23,202 nt of DNA, taken from positions 1-23,202 of the forward strand of contig CAUULU010000011.1 in the NCBI GenBank assembly GCA_963546185.1. Direction: 5' to 3'. This DNA is from JABCPO02 sp963546185 (GTDB taxonomy: Bacteria > Bacillota > Clostridia > TANB77 > CAG-508). The notes beneath the pieces were generated by a model. It was not told the origin of the DNA and searched no databases. It worked only from the letters and a program-made list of their open reading frames with translations. Positions 8,685-17,817 of the stretch are shown here, piece by piece (position 1 is the first letter of the stretch; every line of letters begins with the position of its first letter). The position numbers and the translations under genes were made by a program.

Positions 8685-10124
8685 ATGGAAGAAAGAGAAA
8701 ACAGAATAGAAATTGATGAAATATTAAAAAATAAGGATAAATACATTGAAAAAGAAGTATATTTAAGAGGATGGGTAAGAAATATTCGTTTTTCTAAATC
8801 TATCCGGGTTTATAGAATTAAATGATGGTAGTAATTTTAAAAGTATACAACTTGTTATAGATGATACTATAGAAAACTTTAAAGAAATAGACAAAACTAC
8901 ATTATACTCATCTTTAAAAGTTAAAGGTATATTAGTTAAAAGTCAAGGAAAACAAGATATAGAAGTCAAAGTTACAAAAATAGAAGTAGAAGGATTAAGT
9001 GATGAAAAATATCCTATACAAAATAAGAGACATACATATGAGTTTTTCCGTACAGTATCACATTTAAGACCACGTTCAAATATATTTAGAACTGTATTTA
9101 GAATAAGATCACTTGCATCAATGGCAATACATGAATATTTCCAAAAAAATGGATATATATATGTAAATACACCAATAATTACAAGTAGTGATGGTGAAGG
9201 TGCAGGAGAAATGTTTAAAATAACAACTCTTAAAAATGAAGAAATTGTAAAAGAAACAGAAAAATTATCTAAAGAAAATAAGAAACAAGAAGAAATTAAT
9301 TCAGAATTAATGAAAAAAGATTTCTTTGGAAAAGATGCATTTTTATCTGTTACAGGACAATTAAATGGAGAATGTTTTGCACATGCTTTCCGGAAAAATA
9401 TATACATTTGGACCTACATTTAGAGCAGAAAATTCAAATACAACAAAACATGCAGCAGAATTTTGGATGATAGAACCAGAAGTTGCATTTGCAGATTTAA
9501 ATGAAATAATGGATATAGCAGAAGGAATGTTTAAATATATAGTAAAATATATATTTGAAAATGCTAAAGATGAATTAGAATTTTTAAACAAGTTTGTATC
9601 TGAAGGATTAATTGAAAAATTAGAAAAAGCTGTAGCAAATGATTTTGCAAGAGTTACATATACAGAAGCAATAGAAAAACTGCAAAAATCAGGTAAAGTA
9701 TTTGAAAAAGAAGTAGAATGGGGTATGGATTTAGATACAGAACATGAAAGATATTTAGCAGAAGAAATATATAATATGCCAATATTTTTAACAAATTATC
9801 CAAAAGATATTAAAGCATTCTATATGAGAAATAATAATGATGGAAAAACTGTTGCAGCAACAGACCTTTTAGTTCCAGGAATAGGTGAACTTGTAGGAGG
9901 AAGCCAAAGAGAAGAAAGATTAGATGTTCTTATAGAAAAAATGGAAAGCTTAGGAATGGATATAGAAGGTTATGACTGGTATCTAGATTTAAGAAGATAT
10001 GGTACTGTAGAACACTCAGGATTTGGTCTTCGGATTTGAAAGACTTATAATGTATTTAACAGGAGTACAAAACATAAGAGATGTATTACCATTCCCAAGA
10101 ACACCAAGAAATTGTGAATGTTAA
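8685..10124 (+). CDS. asnS: asparaginyl-tRNA synthetase, three CGG +1 recoding sites
   Basis: Class II synthetase charging tRNA-Asn. 478 aa when C8805, C9391 and C10031 are skipped (Gly 41, 236, 449). OB-fold anticodon domain at about 15-110 (VYLRGWVRNIR, SIGFIELNDG); motif 1 around FRIRSLASMAIHEYF; motif 2 GPTFRAENSNTTKHAAEFWMIEPE; motif 3 GFGLGFERL near the end. The third shift is inside motif 3, so the enzyme cannot work without it. A Lys/Glu-rich insertion follows FKITTL, common in AsnS. AGGAG Shine-Dalgarno before ATG 8685. Residues typical of AsnRS, and the C-terminal PRTPRNCEC, argue against AspRS. Confidence 0.95.
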
Positions 10125-10163
10125 TATAAAAATAAATGATAAAGAATAATAACAGAAATAAAA

Positions 10164-10201
10164 AATGAAATTTAGATTTTGTAGAAAGTCTAAATTTCAT
10201 T
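10164..10201 (+). terminator. hairpin after asnS, possible terminator
   Basis: A perfect 13-bp stem (10164-10176 with 10189-10201) with a 12-nt loop, 40 nt after the asnS stop. No proper T run follows, so termination is less certain. Confidence 0.5.
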
Positions 10202-10232
10202 AATGTTATTAAGAAACAATAGTATATAAGAT

Positions 10233-10254
10233 ATTATTACTATATAGTAATAAT
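10233..10254. repeat. 22-bp perfect palindrome
   Basis: The 22 bases are identical to their reverse complement, centred on a TATA. It lies between the asnS hairpin and the tRNA terminator. It could be an operator or a small hairpin, but in such AT-rich DNA it may be incidental. Confidence 0.35.
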
Positions 10255-10272
10255 TAAAGATAAGGTATAAAA

Positions 10273-10302
10273 GCAAAAAAAAGATACTTTAAAAAAAGTA
10301 TC
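10273..10302 (-). terminator. terminator of tRNA-Met
   Basis: On the minus strand, an 8-bp stem GATACTTT / AAAGTATC with a TTTT loop follows directly after the tRNA CCA and is followed by eight T. Confidence 0.85.
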
Positions 10303-10379
10303 TGGTAGTGAAGAAGGGACTTGAACCCCTGACCCTTCGGGTATGAACCGAATGCTCTAGCCAACTGAGCTACTTCACC
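10303..10379 (-). tRNA. tRNA-Met (CAU), elongator type
   Basis: 77 nt with encoded CCA. Cloverleaf on the minus strand: acceptor GGTGAAG / CTTCACT (pair 1 is G-U), D arm GCTC/GAGC, anticodon stem TTCGG/CCGAA with loop TTCATAC giving CAU, and T arm AGGGG/CCCTT (one G-U) with loop TTCAAGT. The anticodon stem lacks the three G-C pairs of an initiator, and the sequence resembles elongator tRNA-Met of Bacillota; tRNA-Ile2 is not fully excluded. It is the only minus-strand gene seen here, with its own consensus promoter and terminator. Confidence 0.93.
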
Positions 10380-10390
10380 AAACATGTATA

Positions 10391-10419
10391 ATTATACTTT
10401 AAAATGTAATGAATGTCAA
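10391..10419 (-). promoter_or_regulatory. consensus sigma-A promoter of tRNA-Met
   Basis: On the minus strand TTGACA (10414-10419), a 17-nt spacer and TATAAT (10391-10396) lie 11 nt before the tRNA. Both boxes and the spacing are perfect. It occupies the space before scpB and argues against scpB starting at ATG 10384. Confidence 0.88.
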
Positions 10420-10446
10420 TTAGAAAAAGGAAAAATAATATTTAAA

Positions 10447-10968
10447 ATGAAATTAAGAGAAAAGATAGAGGCAATAATATTTTTTTCAGGAGAACCTATT
10501 GCGATTGAATTATTAGCAGAAACTCTTGAAGTTAAAAATGAAGAAATAGTTGAAAATATTGAGAGATTAATTGAAGAAAAATATTCTGATGAAAATACCG
10601 GAATTGAGCTTATAATTACAGATGGAATGGTTCAATTTGTTGCAAAAAAAGAAGCAATGGAATATATAAACAAGATATTTGATAAAAGAACAAATCCTAA
10701 ACTTACAAAAGCTGCTATGGAAGTTTTGTCTATTATTGCATATAATGAAGATATAACAAGAGCAGAAATTGAAAATATAAGGGGAGTATCTTCAGATGCT
10801 ATAATATATAAGCTTATAGAATATGGACTTATAAAAGAAAGTGGAAAACGTGAAATACTTGGAAGACCAATGGGATATAGGACAACAGAAAAATTTCTAT
10901 TAACATTTGGAATTCAAAGTTTAGAAGAACTACCAAAATTAGATGAAATTAATTTAGAAGAAAAATAA
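10447..10968 (+). CDS. scpB: segregation and condensation protein ScpB
   Basis: Winged-helix subunit of the Smc-ScpAB condensin complex. 173 aa. KLREKIEAIIFFSGEPI at the start and LTKAAMEVLSIIAYNEDITRAEIENIRGV in the second winged helix are typical, ending in GRPMGYRTTEKFL. The start at 10447 is preferred because the residues encoded from the in-frame ATG at 10384 do not look like ScpB and overlap the tRNA promoter; the only Shine-Dalgarno is an AAAAAGG somewhat far upstream. An ACCGGA at 10597-10602 falls as ACC GGA with no frame change, a useful control for the CGG finding. Confidence 0.93.
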   Translation: MKLREKIEAIIFFSGEPIAIELLAETLEVKNEEIVENIERLIEEKYSDENTGIELIITDGMVQFVAKKEAMEYINKIFDKRTNPKLTKAAMEVLSIIAYNEDITRAEIENIRGVSSDAIIYKLIEYGLIKESGKREILGRPMGYRTTEKFLLTFGIQSLEELPKLDEINLEEK

Positions 10969-10978
10969 TGGTGACAAA

Positions 10979-11719
10979 ATGGGTGAAGCAGAAAAAGGAA
11001 ATGGAAAGAAAATATTATTTACTATACTTTTTGCAATATTATTTACAGGTTTAATGGTTTTTGCACTTACTTCAGATATCTTTAAAGTAAGAAGTATAGA
11101 AGTTAAAAATGTTAAAAATTTAGATATTGATAAGATAAAAAAAGATAGTGGAATAGTAGAAGGAAGAAATATATTTTTACAGAGATATTTTAAGGGAATG
11201 TTTAAATTAAAAGAAAATGCTAGAATACAGGAAGCAAAAATATATCCAGTATTTCCTAATAAGATTGAAATATATATAGAAGAAAGAAACGAAAATTATC
11301 AAATCGCTGATGAGAATGGTTATCATATAATTGATAAAAATGGATATATATTAAGAAAAAGTGACGAACTTCAAAAAGTAATTATGTTATTAGGATTAAA
11401 AACAACATCTTTAACTCAAAAAAATAGGATTGATAGAGAAGATTTAGATGTTTTAGAAAAGATTAATAAGATAAAATATGTTTTAGACTATTATAATTTA
11501 ACAGATAAGGTTACTAGCATTGAGAAAAAAGACAGACAATTTATACTAGACTTAAAAGAAGAAAAGAAAAAGATAATCTTAAAAGAAGAACTTACAGAAC
11601 TTAGAGCACAAATTTCAATTTCAAAACATATAATTGATACAGAAAAAGGAAAAGAAGGCGAAATATTTAATGATAAAAATCAAAAAAGAAATTATATGGT
11701 TTTTAGAGAAAAGATTTAG
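10979..11719 (+). CDS. ftsQ: cell division protein FtsQ/DivIB
   Basis: Bitopic divisome protein linking FtsA/FtsZ to septal wall synthesis. 246 aa: a short cytoplasmic N-terminus, one membrane segment at about 11-30, then a POTRA domain starting FKVRSIEVKNVKNLDIDKI and a beta domain with VFPNKIEIYIEERNENYQI and the following IIDKNGYILR. Only about ten bases separate it from scpB; GGTGA precedes the ATG. Position before DUF881, sbp and ftsA/ftsZ fits the division cluster of Bacillota. No in-frame CGG. Confidence 0.92.
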   Translation: MGEAEKGNGKKILFTILFAILFTGLMVFALTSDIFKVRSIEVKNVKNLDIDKIKKDSGIVEGRNIFLQRYFKGMFKLKENARIQEAKIYPVFPNKIEIYIEERNENYQIADENGYHIIDKNGYILRKSDELQKVIMLLGLKTTSLTQKNRIDREDLDVLEKINKIKYVLDYYNLTDKVTSIEKKDRQFILDLKEEKKKIILKEELTELRAQISISKHIIDTEKGKEGEIFNDKNQKRNYMVFREKI

Positions 11720-11731
11720 TAAGGAAGAGTT

Positions 11732-12599
11732 ATGTTAGAAGAATTAAAAGAAATGAACAAACAATATTATGATGAATATGAAGAAAATGATTGTGATATT
11801 AATGATAGTAATGGAGAAATAAGAATTCCTGTAAATCAAGAAATACATAAGGAAACAAAAATTCAGCAATTAATGTTTAAAATAATAATTTTTGTTGCAG
11901 TATTTTTGACAAGTTTAGGGATTGTAGTATTATCTAAAGTAAATAATAGGAATTCAGAAGGAATTGTTAGTGCAGAAACAAATGAACTTAGAGATACACT
12001 TACAAATGAAAGTGCTAAAAATAAGGAATTAATAGAAAAAAAGCAAAGAAAACAAAAAGAGCTTGAAAATTTAAAAGGAAAGCTAACAGAAAAAAATGAT
12101 ATTGCTGAAGAAAAGAAAAAAGAAGTTTTAGAAAATAATGTTAAATTAGGACTTACAAACTTAAGAGGAGAAGGTATTGAACTTGTTTTAAAAGATGGTG
12201 AAGATAAGAAAAAGGTTGGGAATGATGCACTTCAAATAATCGTACATGATACAGATATATTAGAAATAGTGAATGTACTTAGAAATGCAGGAGCAGAAGC
12301 AATTTCAATAAATGACCAAAGAGTTATAGCAACAACTCCAATAAGTTGTATAGGTACAGTTATTAAAATAAATGATGAAAAAATAGGTGGACCATATGTT
12401 ATAAGGGCTATAGGACATAGTGATTATTTAAAAACTGCATTAGAAATACCGGGAGGTATTTTAAGAATTCTTGAAAGTTCACGGAATAGGTGTTAACTTA
12501 AAAAAAGAATCCAATGTATTTATACCTAAATATAATGGGGTATATAATATAGAATATACTAAAATGAAAAATAGTAATATTAAAAATAATGTTAATTAA
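11732..12599 (+). CDS. DUF881 (YlxW/YlxX-like) division-cluster protein, one CGG +1 recoding site
   Basis: DUF881 proteins of unknown detailed role lie between ftsQ and ftsZ in Bacillota. 288 aa when C12482 is skipped (Gly 251). A cytoplasmic N-terminus is followed by one membrane helix at about 48-67, a coiled coil at about 75-130, and the DUF881 fold with LRNAGAEAISINDQRV and IGGPYVIRAIG. The shift restores the expected C-terminus: Gly-Ile-Gly-Val-Asn and a further strand; without it the protein stops four codons after Ser-250. GGAAG Shine-Dalgarno. A terminator follows, dividing it from the second DUF881 gene. Confidence 0.88.
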
Positions 12600-12651
12600 A
12601 TATATATAGATAATTTAAATTAGGAAAGTATTATATAATTAGGAATATTTG

Positions 12652-12681
12652 GAATAATAATTTAATATTATTATTCTTTTT
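12652..12681 (+). terminator. terminator between the two DUF881 genes
   Basis: A perfect 10-bp stem GAATAATAAT / ATTATTATTC, TTAAT loop, then five T. The stem is A-T rich, so of moderate strength. Confidence 0.7.
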
Positions 12682-12708
12682 GTACTGATATATATAATAA
12701 ATTATAAT
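12680..12708 (+). promoter_or_regulatory. promoter of the second DUF881 gene
   Basis: TTGTAC at 12680-12685, a 17-nt spacer, and TATAAT at 12703-12708, directly after the terminator and 37 nt before the ATG. Confidence 0.6.
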
Positions 12709-12745
12709 AATTAAAGATAAGAGATAAGATAAAATTGGAAATATT

Positions 12746-13586
12746 ATGGAAAATGAAAATATAGAAAAAAATGAAGAAAAGAATACTAATAAAAATGAAT
12801 ATTATTATGATGAACCTAAAGTTTGGACTAAAAGAAAGCCTAAAATAAAAACAGAAGAGCAGATAAAAGAAGAACTATTAGAAAATCAAAGACAAAAAAA
12901 GAATAATATTATAAAAGGCATATTGTATACTATTGTTACTATAATTACAGTATCAATAATATTCATACAAGTAAGAACTGTGGAAGAAACTGATTTAAAA
13001 GGAATTAAAATACTTAAAGATACAGAACTAAGAACAGAAATTTTAAACGAAAAAACAAAAAATAGAGAATATACAAAAAGTATTGAAGAACTTGAAAAGA
13101 AAATTGAACAATACAAAAAGTCAGAAACCACAGGAGAAAAAGTACCAGAAGTCCTTGAAAAAGAATTAGAAGAAACAAGACTTAGACTTGGACTTCTAGA
13201 TGTTTATGGACAAGGCATAACAATAACACTTCGTGATAATGAAAGTACTATAATTTCTGCAAATGATATATTAACACTTGTAAATCAGCTTATAATATCA
13301 GGAGCAGAAGCTGTTTCTATAAATGGCAATAGATTTATGAATAATACAGAAATAGTTGCAGTAAATAGTAAAGATATTTTAATAAATTCTAAGAAAATTA
13401 CAAGTCCATATAGAATACTCGCTATAGGAAATAAGAAGAATTTAGAAAGTGGTATAACAACAAAAGACCGGATATATAAATCAAATGCTTGCAAATGGAA
13501 AAAGTGTTGAATATTCGGTTGGTGATAATATTGAGATTCAAAAAAGTTCAGAGGAGGTGAAATACAAATATGGAAAAACAGAATAA
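12746..13586 (+). CDS. second DUF881 division-cluster protein, one CGG +1 recoding site
   Basis: Paralogue of the preceding protein. 279 aa when C13469 is skipped (Gly 242). N-terminal charged region of about 55 residues, a membrane helix at about 57-75, a coiled coil at about 85-150, then LGLLDVYGQGITITLRDN, LIISGAEAVSINGNRF and ITSPYRILAIG. The shift joins ITTKD to Gly-Tyr-Ile-Asn and a C-terminal strand (GKSVEYSVGDNIEIQ), the usual ending of DUF881. A TTCGGT at 13514-13519 within this end is read TCG GTT with no shift. The restored stop at 13584 overlaps the next gene by 17 nt, so translation is probably coupled. Confidence 0.87.
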
Positions 13587-13851
13587 AGAAGAAAAGAAAC
13601 ATTTCCACCAAACACATGAAGAATGTGGATGCAAAAGAGAAGATTTTATAGAGTCTTTAAATTATATTCCGAGAGAAGATTTACAAAAATTGTTACTTCA
13701 AGGATATGTTGAAGCAGAATGTGAAAATTGTGGTACAGAATATAGGATAGAAAAAGAAGAACTTGAAAAGATTGTAAAAGAAATAACAGAAATGAATATA
13801 TCTTGTGATACAAGTTTATGTAGTACTTGTGATATAGGATGTTTTGATTAA
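13570..13851 (+). CDS. small cysteine-rich protein resembling the Hsp33 zinc-switch domain
   Basis: 93 aa, eight cysteines. Residues 19-70 follow the pattern of the C-terminal redox switch of chaperone Hsp33: CGCKREDF (C19, C21), a helix with IPREDLQKLL, then ECENCGTEYRIEKEELEKI (C51, C54). CxC and CxxC are about 30 residues apart, as in Hsp33. The large N-terminal chaperone domain is absent and no piece of it is found nearby. The end adds C79, C84, C87 and C91, a possible second metal site. AGGAGGTG Shine-Dalgarno. It may be a redox or zinc sensor acting with the division cluster; the function is inferred from resemblance only. Confidence 0.7.
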   Translation: MEKQNKEEKKHFHQTHEECGCKREDFIESLNYIPREDLQKLLLQGYVEAECENCGTEYRIEKEELEKIVKEITEMNISCDTSLCSTCDIGCFD

Positions 13852-13861
13852 AGGAGAAAAT

Positions 13862-14224
13862 ATGTTTTATTTATTAATAGCTTTAGGAGCAATATTAGGT
13901 GTAGTTGTAGGAAAATATTTACCGGTAATACCATATACATATTCAGTATATGTATCTGTTGCAATACTTGCTATTTTAGATACGATTTTTGGAGCAATAG
14001 CCTCAAAGCTAAAAGGTAGATTTGACTTCAAAGTTTTTATATCAGGATTTTTTGGAAATGCATTATTAACAATGATGCTTGTATATTTAGGAATAAAATT
14101 AAATCTTGATATACATATTGCAGCAGTAGTAGTTTTTGTAAGCAGAATGTTTAATAATTTGTCAATAATTAGAAGATATTATATTGAAAAAATGAATGCA
14201 AAAAATACTAAAAAAACTAAATAA
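13862..14224 (+). CDS. sbp: small basic protein Sbp (DUF1290)
   Basis: 120-aa membrane protein of the DUF1290 family, found beside ftsA/ftsZ in Bacillota; role unclear. Three to four hydrophobic segments (about 2-19, 29-47, 57-75 and 80-95), typical KYLPVIPYTYSVYVSVAILAILD and a basic Lys-rich end. AAGGAG precedes ATG 13862; the in-frame TTG at 13844 lies inside the upstream gene and is less likely. CCG GTA at 13922-13927 contains CGG out of frame with no shift. Confidence 0.88.
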   Translation: MFYLLIALGAILGVVVGKYLPVIPYTYSVYVSVAILAILDTIFGAIASKLKGRFDFKVFISGFFGNALLTMMLVYLGIKLNLDIHIAAVVVFVSRMFNNLSIIRRYYIEKMNAKNTKKTK

Positions 14225-14273
14225 TTGTTGAAAAACTAAGTTTCTAAAAAAGAAAAAATAAGATTAAAATTAA

Positions 14274-14302
14274 TTGACTTTTTTACAAAAATGTAATAAT
14301 AT
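14274..14302 (+). promoter_or_regulatory. promoter of ftsA
   Basis: TTGACT at 14274-14279, a 17-nt spacer, and TAATAT at 14297-14302, about 36 nt before the ftsA start. Confidence 0.6.
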
Positions 14303-14337
14303 TTAAACAGTAAAATTAAGTAAAAATGGAGGCAGTC

Positions 14338-15576
14338 TTGGCAATTGGTGATATAATTGTTGGAGTTGATATAAGTTTTTCAAAGGTAAGCTTAGTTATA
14401 GGGAAGATTGATGGATCAAATCAGATTCAATTAATAGTAGCATCACATAAAGAATGTGATTTAGAGTCTAAGAGTAATTCATTAGGATTTGATGAAAATT
14501 CTCTTATTTCTATTTTAAGCGAAGTAGTAGAAGAAGCTGAAAAAATTTCGAAACTGAAGATTAATTCGGCATATGTTTCACTACCAGGTAACAAACTACA
14601 AATATTACAAAAACAAGCAACAAAAATAATAAATAATAAAGAACAAAGAGTAACAGAAAATGATGTTATAAGTACAATATTAACTGTAGGAAAATCAGAA
14701 GTTCCTATAGGAGATACAATTATAGATATAATACCAGATGTTTTTGAATTAGAAACAGGAGAAATGGTAAAAGATCCTATAAATAAAAGAAGCTCAAAAA
14801 TAACATTATATGCACAAGCAATAACAGCAAAAAAAAGTTATATTAATGAATTAAAAAGAGTTTTTGAAAAAGCAGGGTTAAATATTGATGGGTATTCTCC
14901 AAAAATATTAGCAGAAAAAAGATTCTATTTAGAAGATAGAGAACAACAAGAAGATACATTAATAATAGATATGGGTTATAGAAAAACTGAGATTGGGTTA
15001 TTCATACAAGGAACATTCATATATGCAAATACATTAGATTTTGGTGGTAATGATATTACAACAGATATGGAATATGTATTTGGTATAAATCATTCAGAAG
15101 CAGAAAAGCTAAAAAGAACATATGCAATAGCATTAAAAGAATATATTAAAAATGATAATAATATTTCATTATCAACTGTTGTTACACCAGATCCTAGTAA
15201 GAGAACTATAAAACCTTCACAAGTATCTGAAGTAATAGAAGGAAGACTTACATATACAATAGAAAATATATTTTCAAGTTTAAGAGAAATGGGACTTGAT
15301 AAATATGTTAAAAAGGTTATAATGGTAGGGCAAAGTTTAGAAAAAATAGACAAGAGTGAACTTTTATTTTCTAAAGTATTGGGAATTGAAGCTAAAAAGC
15401 CTACAAATAGGATTGCATTAAAGATAGATGAAAATTATAAGGATGCATATTCAATAATATCATATTTTGCATCAAAGCCTTTTGCTAAAAGTATAGCAAG
15501 TAATGTTGGAGCAGAAGAAGAAAAAGGAGCTCTAAAGAAAATATTAAATAAAATAAAAGAGTTTTTCTACACTTAA
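14338..15576 (+). CDS. ftsA: cell division actin-like ATPase FtsA
   Basis: Membrane tether of the Z ring. 412 aa from TTG 14338. DIIVGVDISFSKVSLVIG is the first phosphate loop; the SHS2 (1C) domain follows at about 80-160; DTLIIDMGYRKTEIGLF is the second phosphate motif; LDFGGNDITTDMEYVFGINHSEAEKLK is family-typical. The end, KGALKKILNKIKEFFY, is the amphipathic membrane helix. The adenosine motif usually rich in glycine is poor here (IMVGQSLEKI). TTG 14338 is preferred because GGAGG lies five bases before it, overlapping the upstream in-frame ATG at 14326; either start differs by four residues. No in-frame CGG. Confidence 0.92.
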   Translation: MAIGDIIVGVDISFSKVSLVIGKIDGSNQIQLIVASHKECDLESKSNSLGFDENSLISILSEVVEEAEKISKLKINSAYVSLPGNKLQILQKQATKIINNKEQRVTENDVISTILTVGKSEVPIGDTIIDIIPDVFELETGEMVKDPINKRSSKITLYAQAITAKKSYINELKRVFEKAGLNIDGYSPKILAEKRFYLEDREQQEDTLIIDMGYRKTEIGLFIQGTFIYANTLDFGGNDITTDMEYVFGINHSEAEKLKRTYAIALKEYIKNDNNISLSTVVTPDPSKRTIKPSQVSEVIEGRLTYTIENIFSSLREMGLDKYVKKVIMVGQSLEKIDKSELLFSKVLGIEAKKPTNRIALKIDENYKDAYSIISYFASKPFAKSIASNVGAEEEKGALKKILNKIKEFFYT

Positions 15577-15581
15577 TAACA

Positions 15582-15590
15582 TGATATAAT
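15582..15590 (+). promoter_or_regulatory. possible extended -10 promoter of ftsZ
   Basis: TGATATAAT with TATAAT at 15585-15590, just after the ftsA stop and 132 nt before ftsZ. No convincing -35 is seen. The remaining A-rich leader holds no recognisable element. Confidence 0.4.
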
Positions 15591-15722
15591 ATTAATTAAG
15601 GAATAGTAAAAAAGAAATAAAAAATCAAAAAATTAAAAATTGAAATAGATAAATTAATCTGAGATATACATAAGATAATAATGTTAACTAGAAACGATAA
15701 AGAACAACTTAAGGGGGAAGAA

Positions 15723-16845
15723 ATGTATATAGAAAATAAAGTAAGAGAAATAGTTGAAAGAGAACAATTTGAAGAAGCTATAATAAAAGTAATAGGTGTA
15801 GGAGGAGCAGGAAATAATTCTATTAATAGAATGATTGAAGCAGGAATCAAAAATGTAGAATTTATAGCTATTAATACAGATAGACAAATATTATCAAAAT
15901 CAAATGCAGAAGTTAAACTTCAAATTGGTGAACAATTAACTAGAGGACTTCGGAGCTGGTGGAAGTGCTGAAATAGGTGAAAAAGCAGCAGAAGAAAGTA
16001 AAGAAGAAATAGAAAAAGTATTAGAAGGTGCAAACATGGTTTTCATTACAGCAGGAATGGGTGGTGGAACAGGTACAGGTGCAGCACCAGTAGTAGCAGA
16101 AATAGCTAAATCTAAGAATATATTAACAATAGCAATAGTTACAAAACCATTTACATTTGAAGGAAGAAAAAAAGCATTACAAGCTGAAAAAGGATTAGAA
16201 AAATTAAAATCAAATGTAGACTCACTTATAGTAGTACCAAATGATAAATTATTACAAATCATAGATAGAAAAACATCAATGAAAGATGCATTTATGATAG
16301 CAGATGATATTTTAAGACAAGGTGTTCAAGGTATATCAGACTTACTTATTATATCAGGAGAAGTTAACATTGACTTTGCAGACTTAAGAAATGCAATGAA
16401 AGATAAAGGAATAGCACATTTAGGTGTTGGTAGAGCAAGTGGTGAAAATAGAGCAGAAGATGCAGCAAAACTTGCAATTCAAAGTCCATTATTAGAAACA
16501 ACTATAGATGGAGCAACATCAGTAATATACAATGTTACAGGTGATAAATCATTAACATTACATGAATTTGATACAGCATCACAAATTATTAATCAAGGTG
16601 CAGATCCAGATGCAACAATAATAATGGGTAGAGTTATTGATGAAACAGCAGGTGAAGATGTTATAGTAACAGTAATTGCTACAGGGTTTGAAGGTGAAAG
16701 AAAAGTTTCTAAAATAGAAACAACTACACAAGAACCACAATCAACACCATTTTATGAAAGATTAAACACAAGACAAGAACCACAATCATCATCAGATGAA
16801 CCTCGTATACCAGATTGGTTAAGAAAAAATGGAGGAAGTTTCTAA
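15723..16845 (+). CDS. ftsZ: cell division tubulin FtsZ, one CGG +1 recoding site
   Basis: GTPase forming the division ring. 373 aa when C15951 is skipped (Gly 77). Motifs: IKVIGVGGAGNNSINRM, NTDRQ, the restored TRGLGAGGSAEIG loop, the tubulin signature GGGTGTGAAPVVAEIAK, and the C-terminal peptide RIPDWLRKN that binds FtsA. The shift lies in the conserved RGLGAG loop beside the nucleotide, so an essential protein depends on it; zero-frame reading ends 20 nt later at TGA 15969. Start at 15723 chosen from AAGGGGGAAG just before the ATG; the in-frame ATG 15681 has no ribosome site. Confidence 0.96.
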
Positions 16846-17027
16846 GTTTAAAGCATATAAGCTTAAATAATTAATGAACAAAAAAAGATATAAATGGTAT
16901 AACAATAATGACTAAATTATGATATACTATGTATATCTTTTATTTTGTATATGAAATATAAATATAATTAGAAAAAAATATAAATAAAACATAAATATAT
17001 AAAATAATTAAAATTTGGAGGGAAATT
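16846..17027. other. intergenic region between ftsZ and sufC
   Basis: 182 AT-rich bases. A 10-bp inverted repeat (16883-16892 with 16932-16941), followed by TATTTT, has a 39-nt loop and is only a weak terminator candidate. TGATATACT at 16920-16928 could be an extended -10 for the suf genes, but no -35 is clear. No ORF or RNA gene is recognised. Confidence 0.4.
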
Positions 17028-17757
17028 TTGGAAGAAATATTAAAAATAGAAAATTTAGTAGTAGAAGTAGAAGGAAAAAGAATATTAAATGGTGTTAACT
17101 TACTTGTAAGGAAAGGTGAAATACATGTACTTATGGGTAAAAATGGTACAGGAAAATCAACATTAATGTATACAATAATGGGACACCCAGATTATGAAAT
17201 AGTTGAAGGAAAGATATTTTTCATGGGAGAAGATATCACAGATATGGAAACATATGAAAGAGCAAGACTACGGAATATTTTTGTCCTTCCAAAACCCAGA
17301 AGAAATAGCAGGAATAAAAACAACAGATTTCTTGAGATTTGCAAAAACAAAAGTTTCTGATGAAAAAATTTCAAGTATGAATTTTGCATTAAGAGTTGCA
17401 AAAGAAATAGAAAATTTAAATATGAAAAAAGATATGCAAGGAAGATATTTAAATGTAGGATTTTCAGGTGGAGAAAAGAAGAAAAATGAAATATTACAAT
17501 TAAGTATATTAAAACCAAAGCTTGCAATGCTTGATGAAGTAGATTCAGGTCTTGATGTTGATGCAACAAAAGATGTTGAAAATGCAGTAATGAGATATTT
17601 TGATAAAGATAAAGCTATAATAATGATTTCACACCATTTAGAAATGGTACATAGAGTAAAACCAGATTTTGTACATATATTATCAAATGGAAAAATAGAA
17701 AGAACAGGCGATATATCTTTAATAGAAGAAATTCAAAAAAATGGATATGGAAAATAA
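17028..17757 (+). CDS. sufC: Fe-S assembly ATPase SufC, one CGG +1 recoding site
   Basis: ABC-type ATPase that drives the SufBCD scaffold in iron-sulfur cluster assembly. 242 aa when C17271 is skipped (Gly 82). Walker A GKNGTGKST at about 37-45; Q-loop region ARLGIFLSFQNPEEIAG, where the first Gly is the restored residue; signature NVGFSGGEKKKNEILQ; Walker B AMLDEVDSGLDVDA; switch His in IMISHHLEM. Start is TTG 17028 behind GGAGGG. The shift lies next to the Q-loop, needed for contact with SufB and SufD. First gene of sufCBD. Confidence 0.95.
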
Positions 17758-17817
17758 TATTAGATAAAGAAATAATAGAAATTATATGAAATTATAGAAG
17801 ATTAAGATGGGAAAAAG

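Noticed and set aside
10125..10302. CRISPR array or attachment site near the tRNA
   Set aside because: No repeated spacers, no duplicated tRNA end and no integrase in the window; only hairpins are present.
10338..10340. CGG within the tRNA-Met region
   Set aside because: It is not in a coding sequence; on the minus strand it is part of the anticodon stem, so it does not bear on decoding.
16883..16941. Inverted repeat after ftsZ as a strong terminator
   Set aside because: The arms are A-T only except one base pair and the loop is 39 nt, too weak to call firmly.
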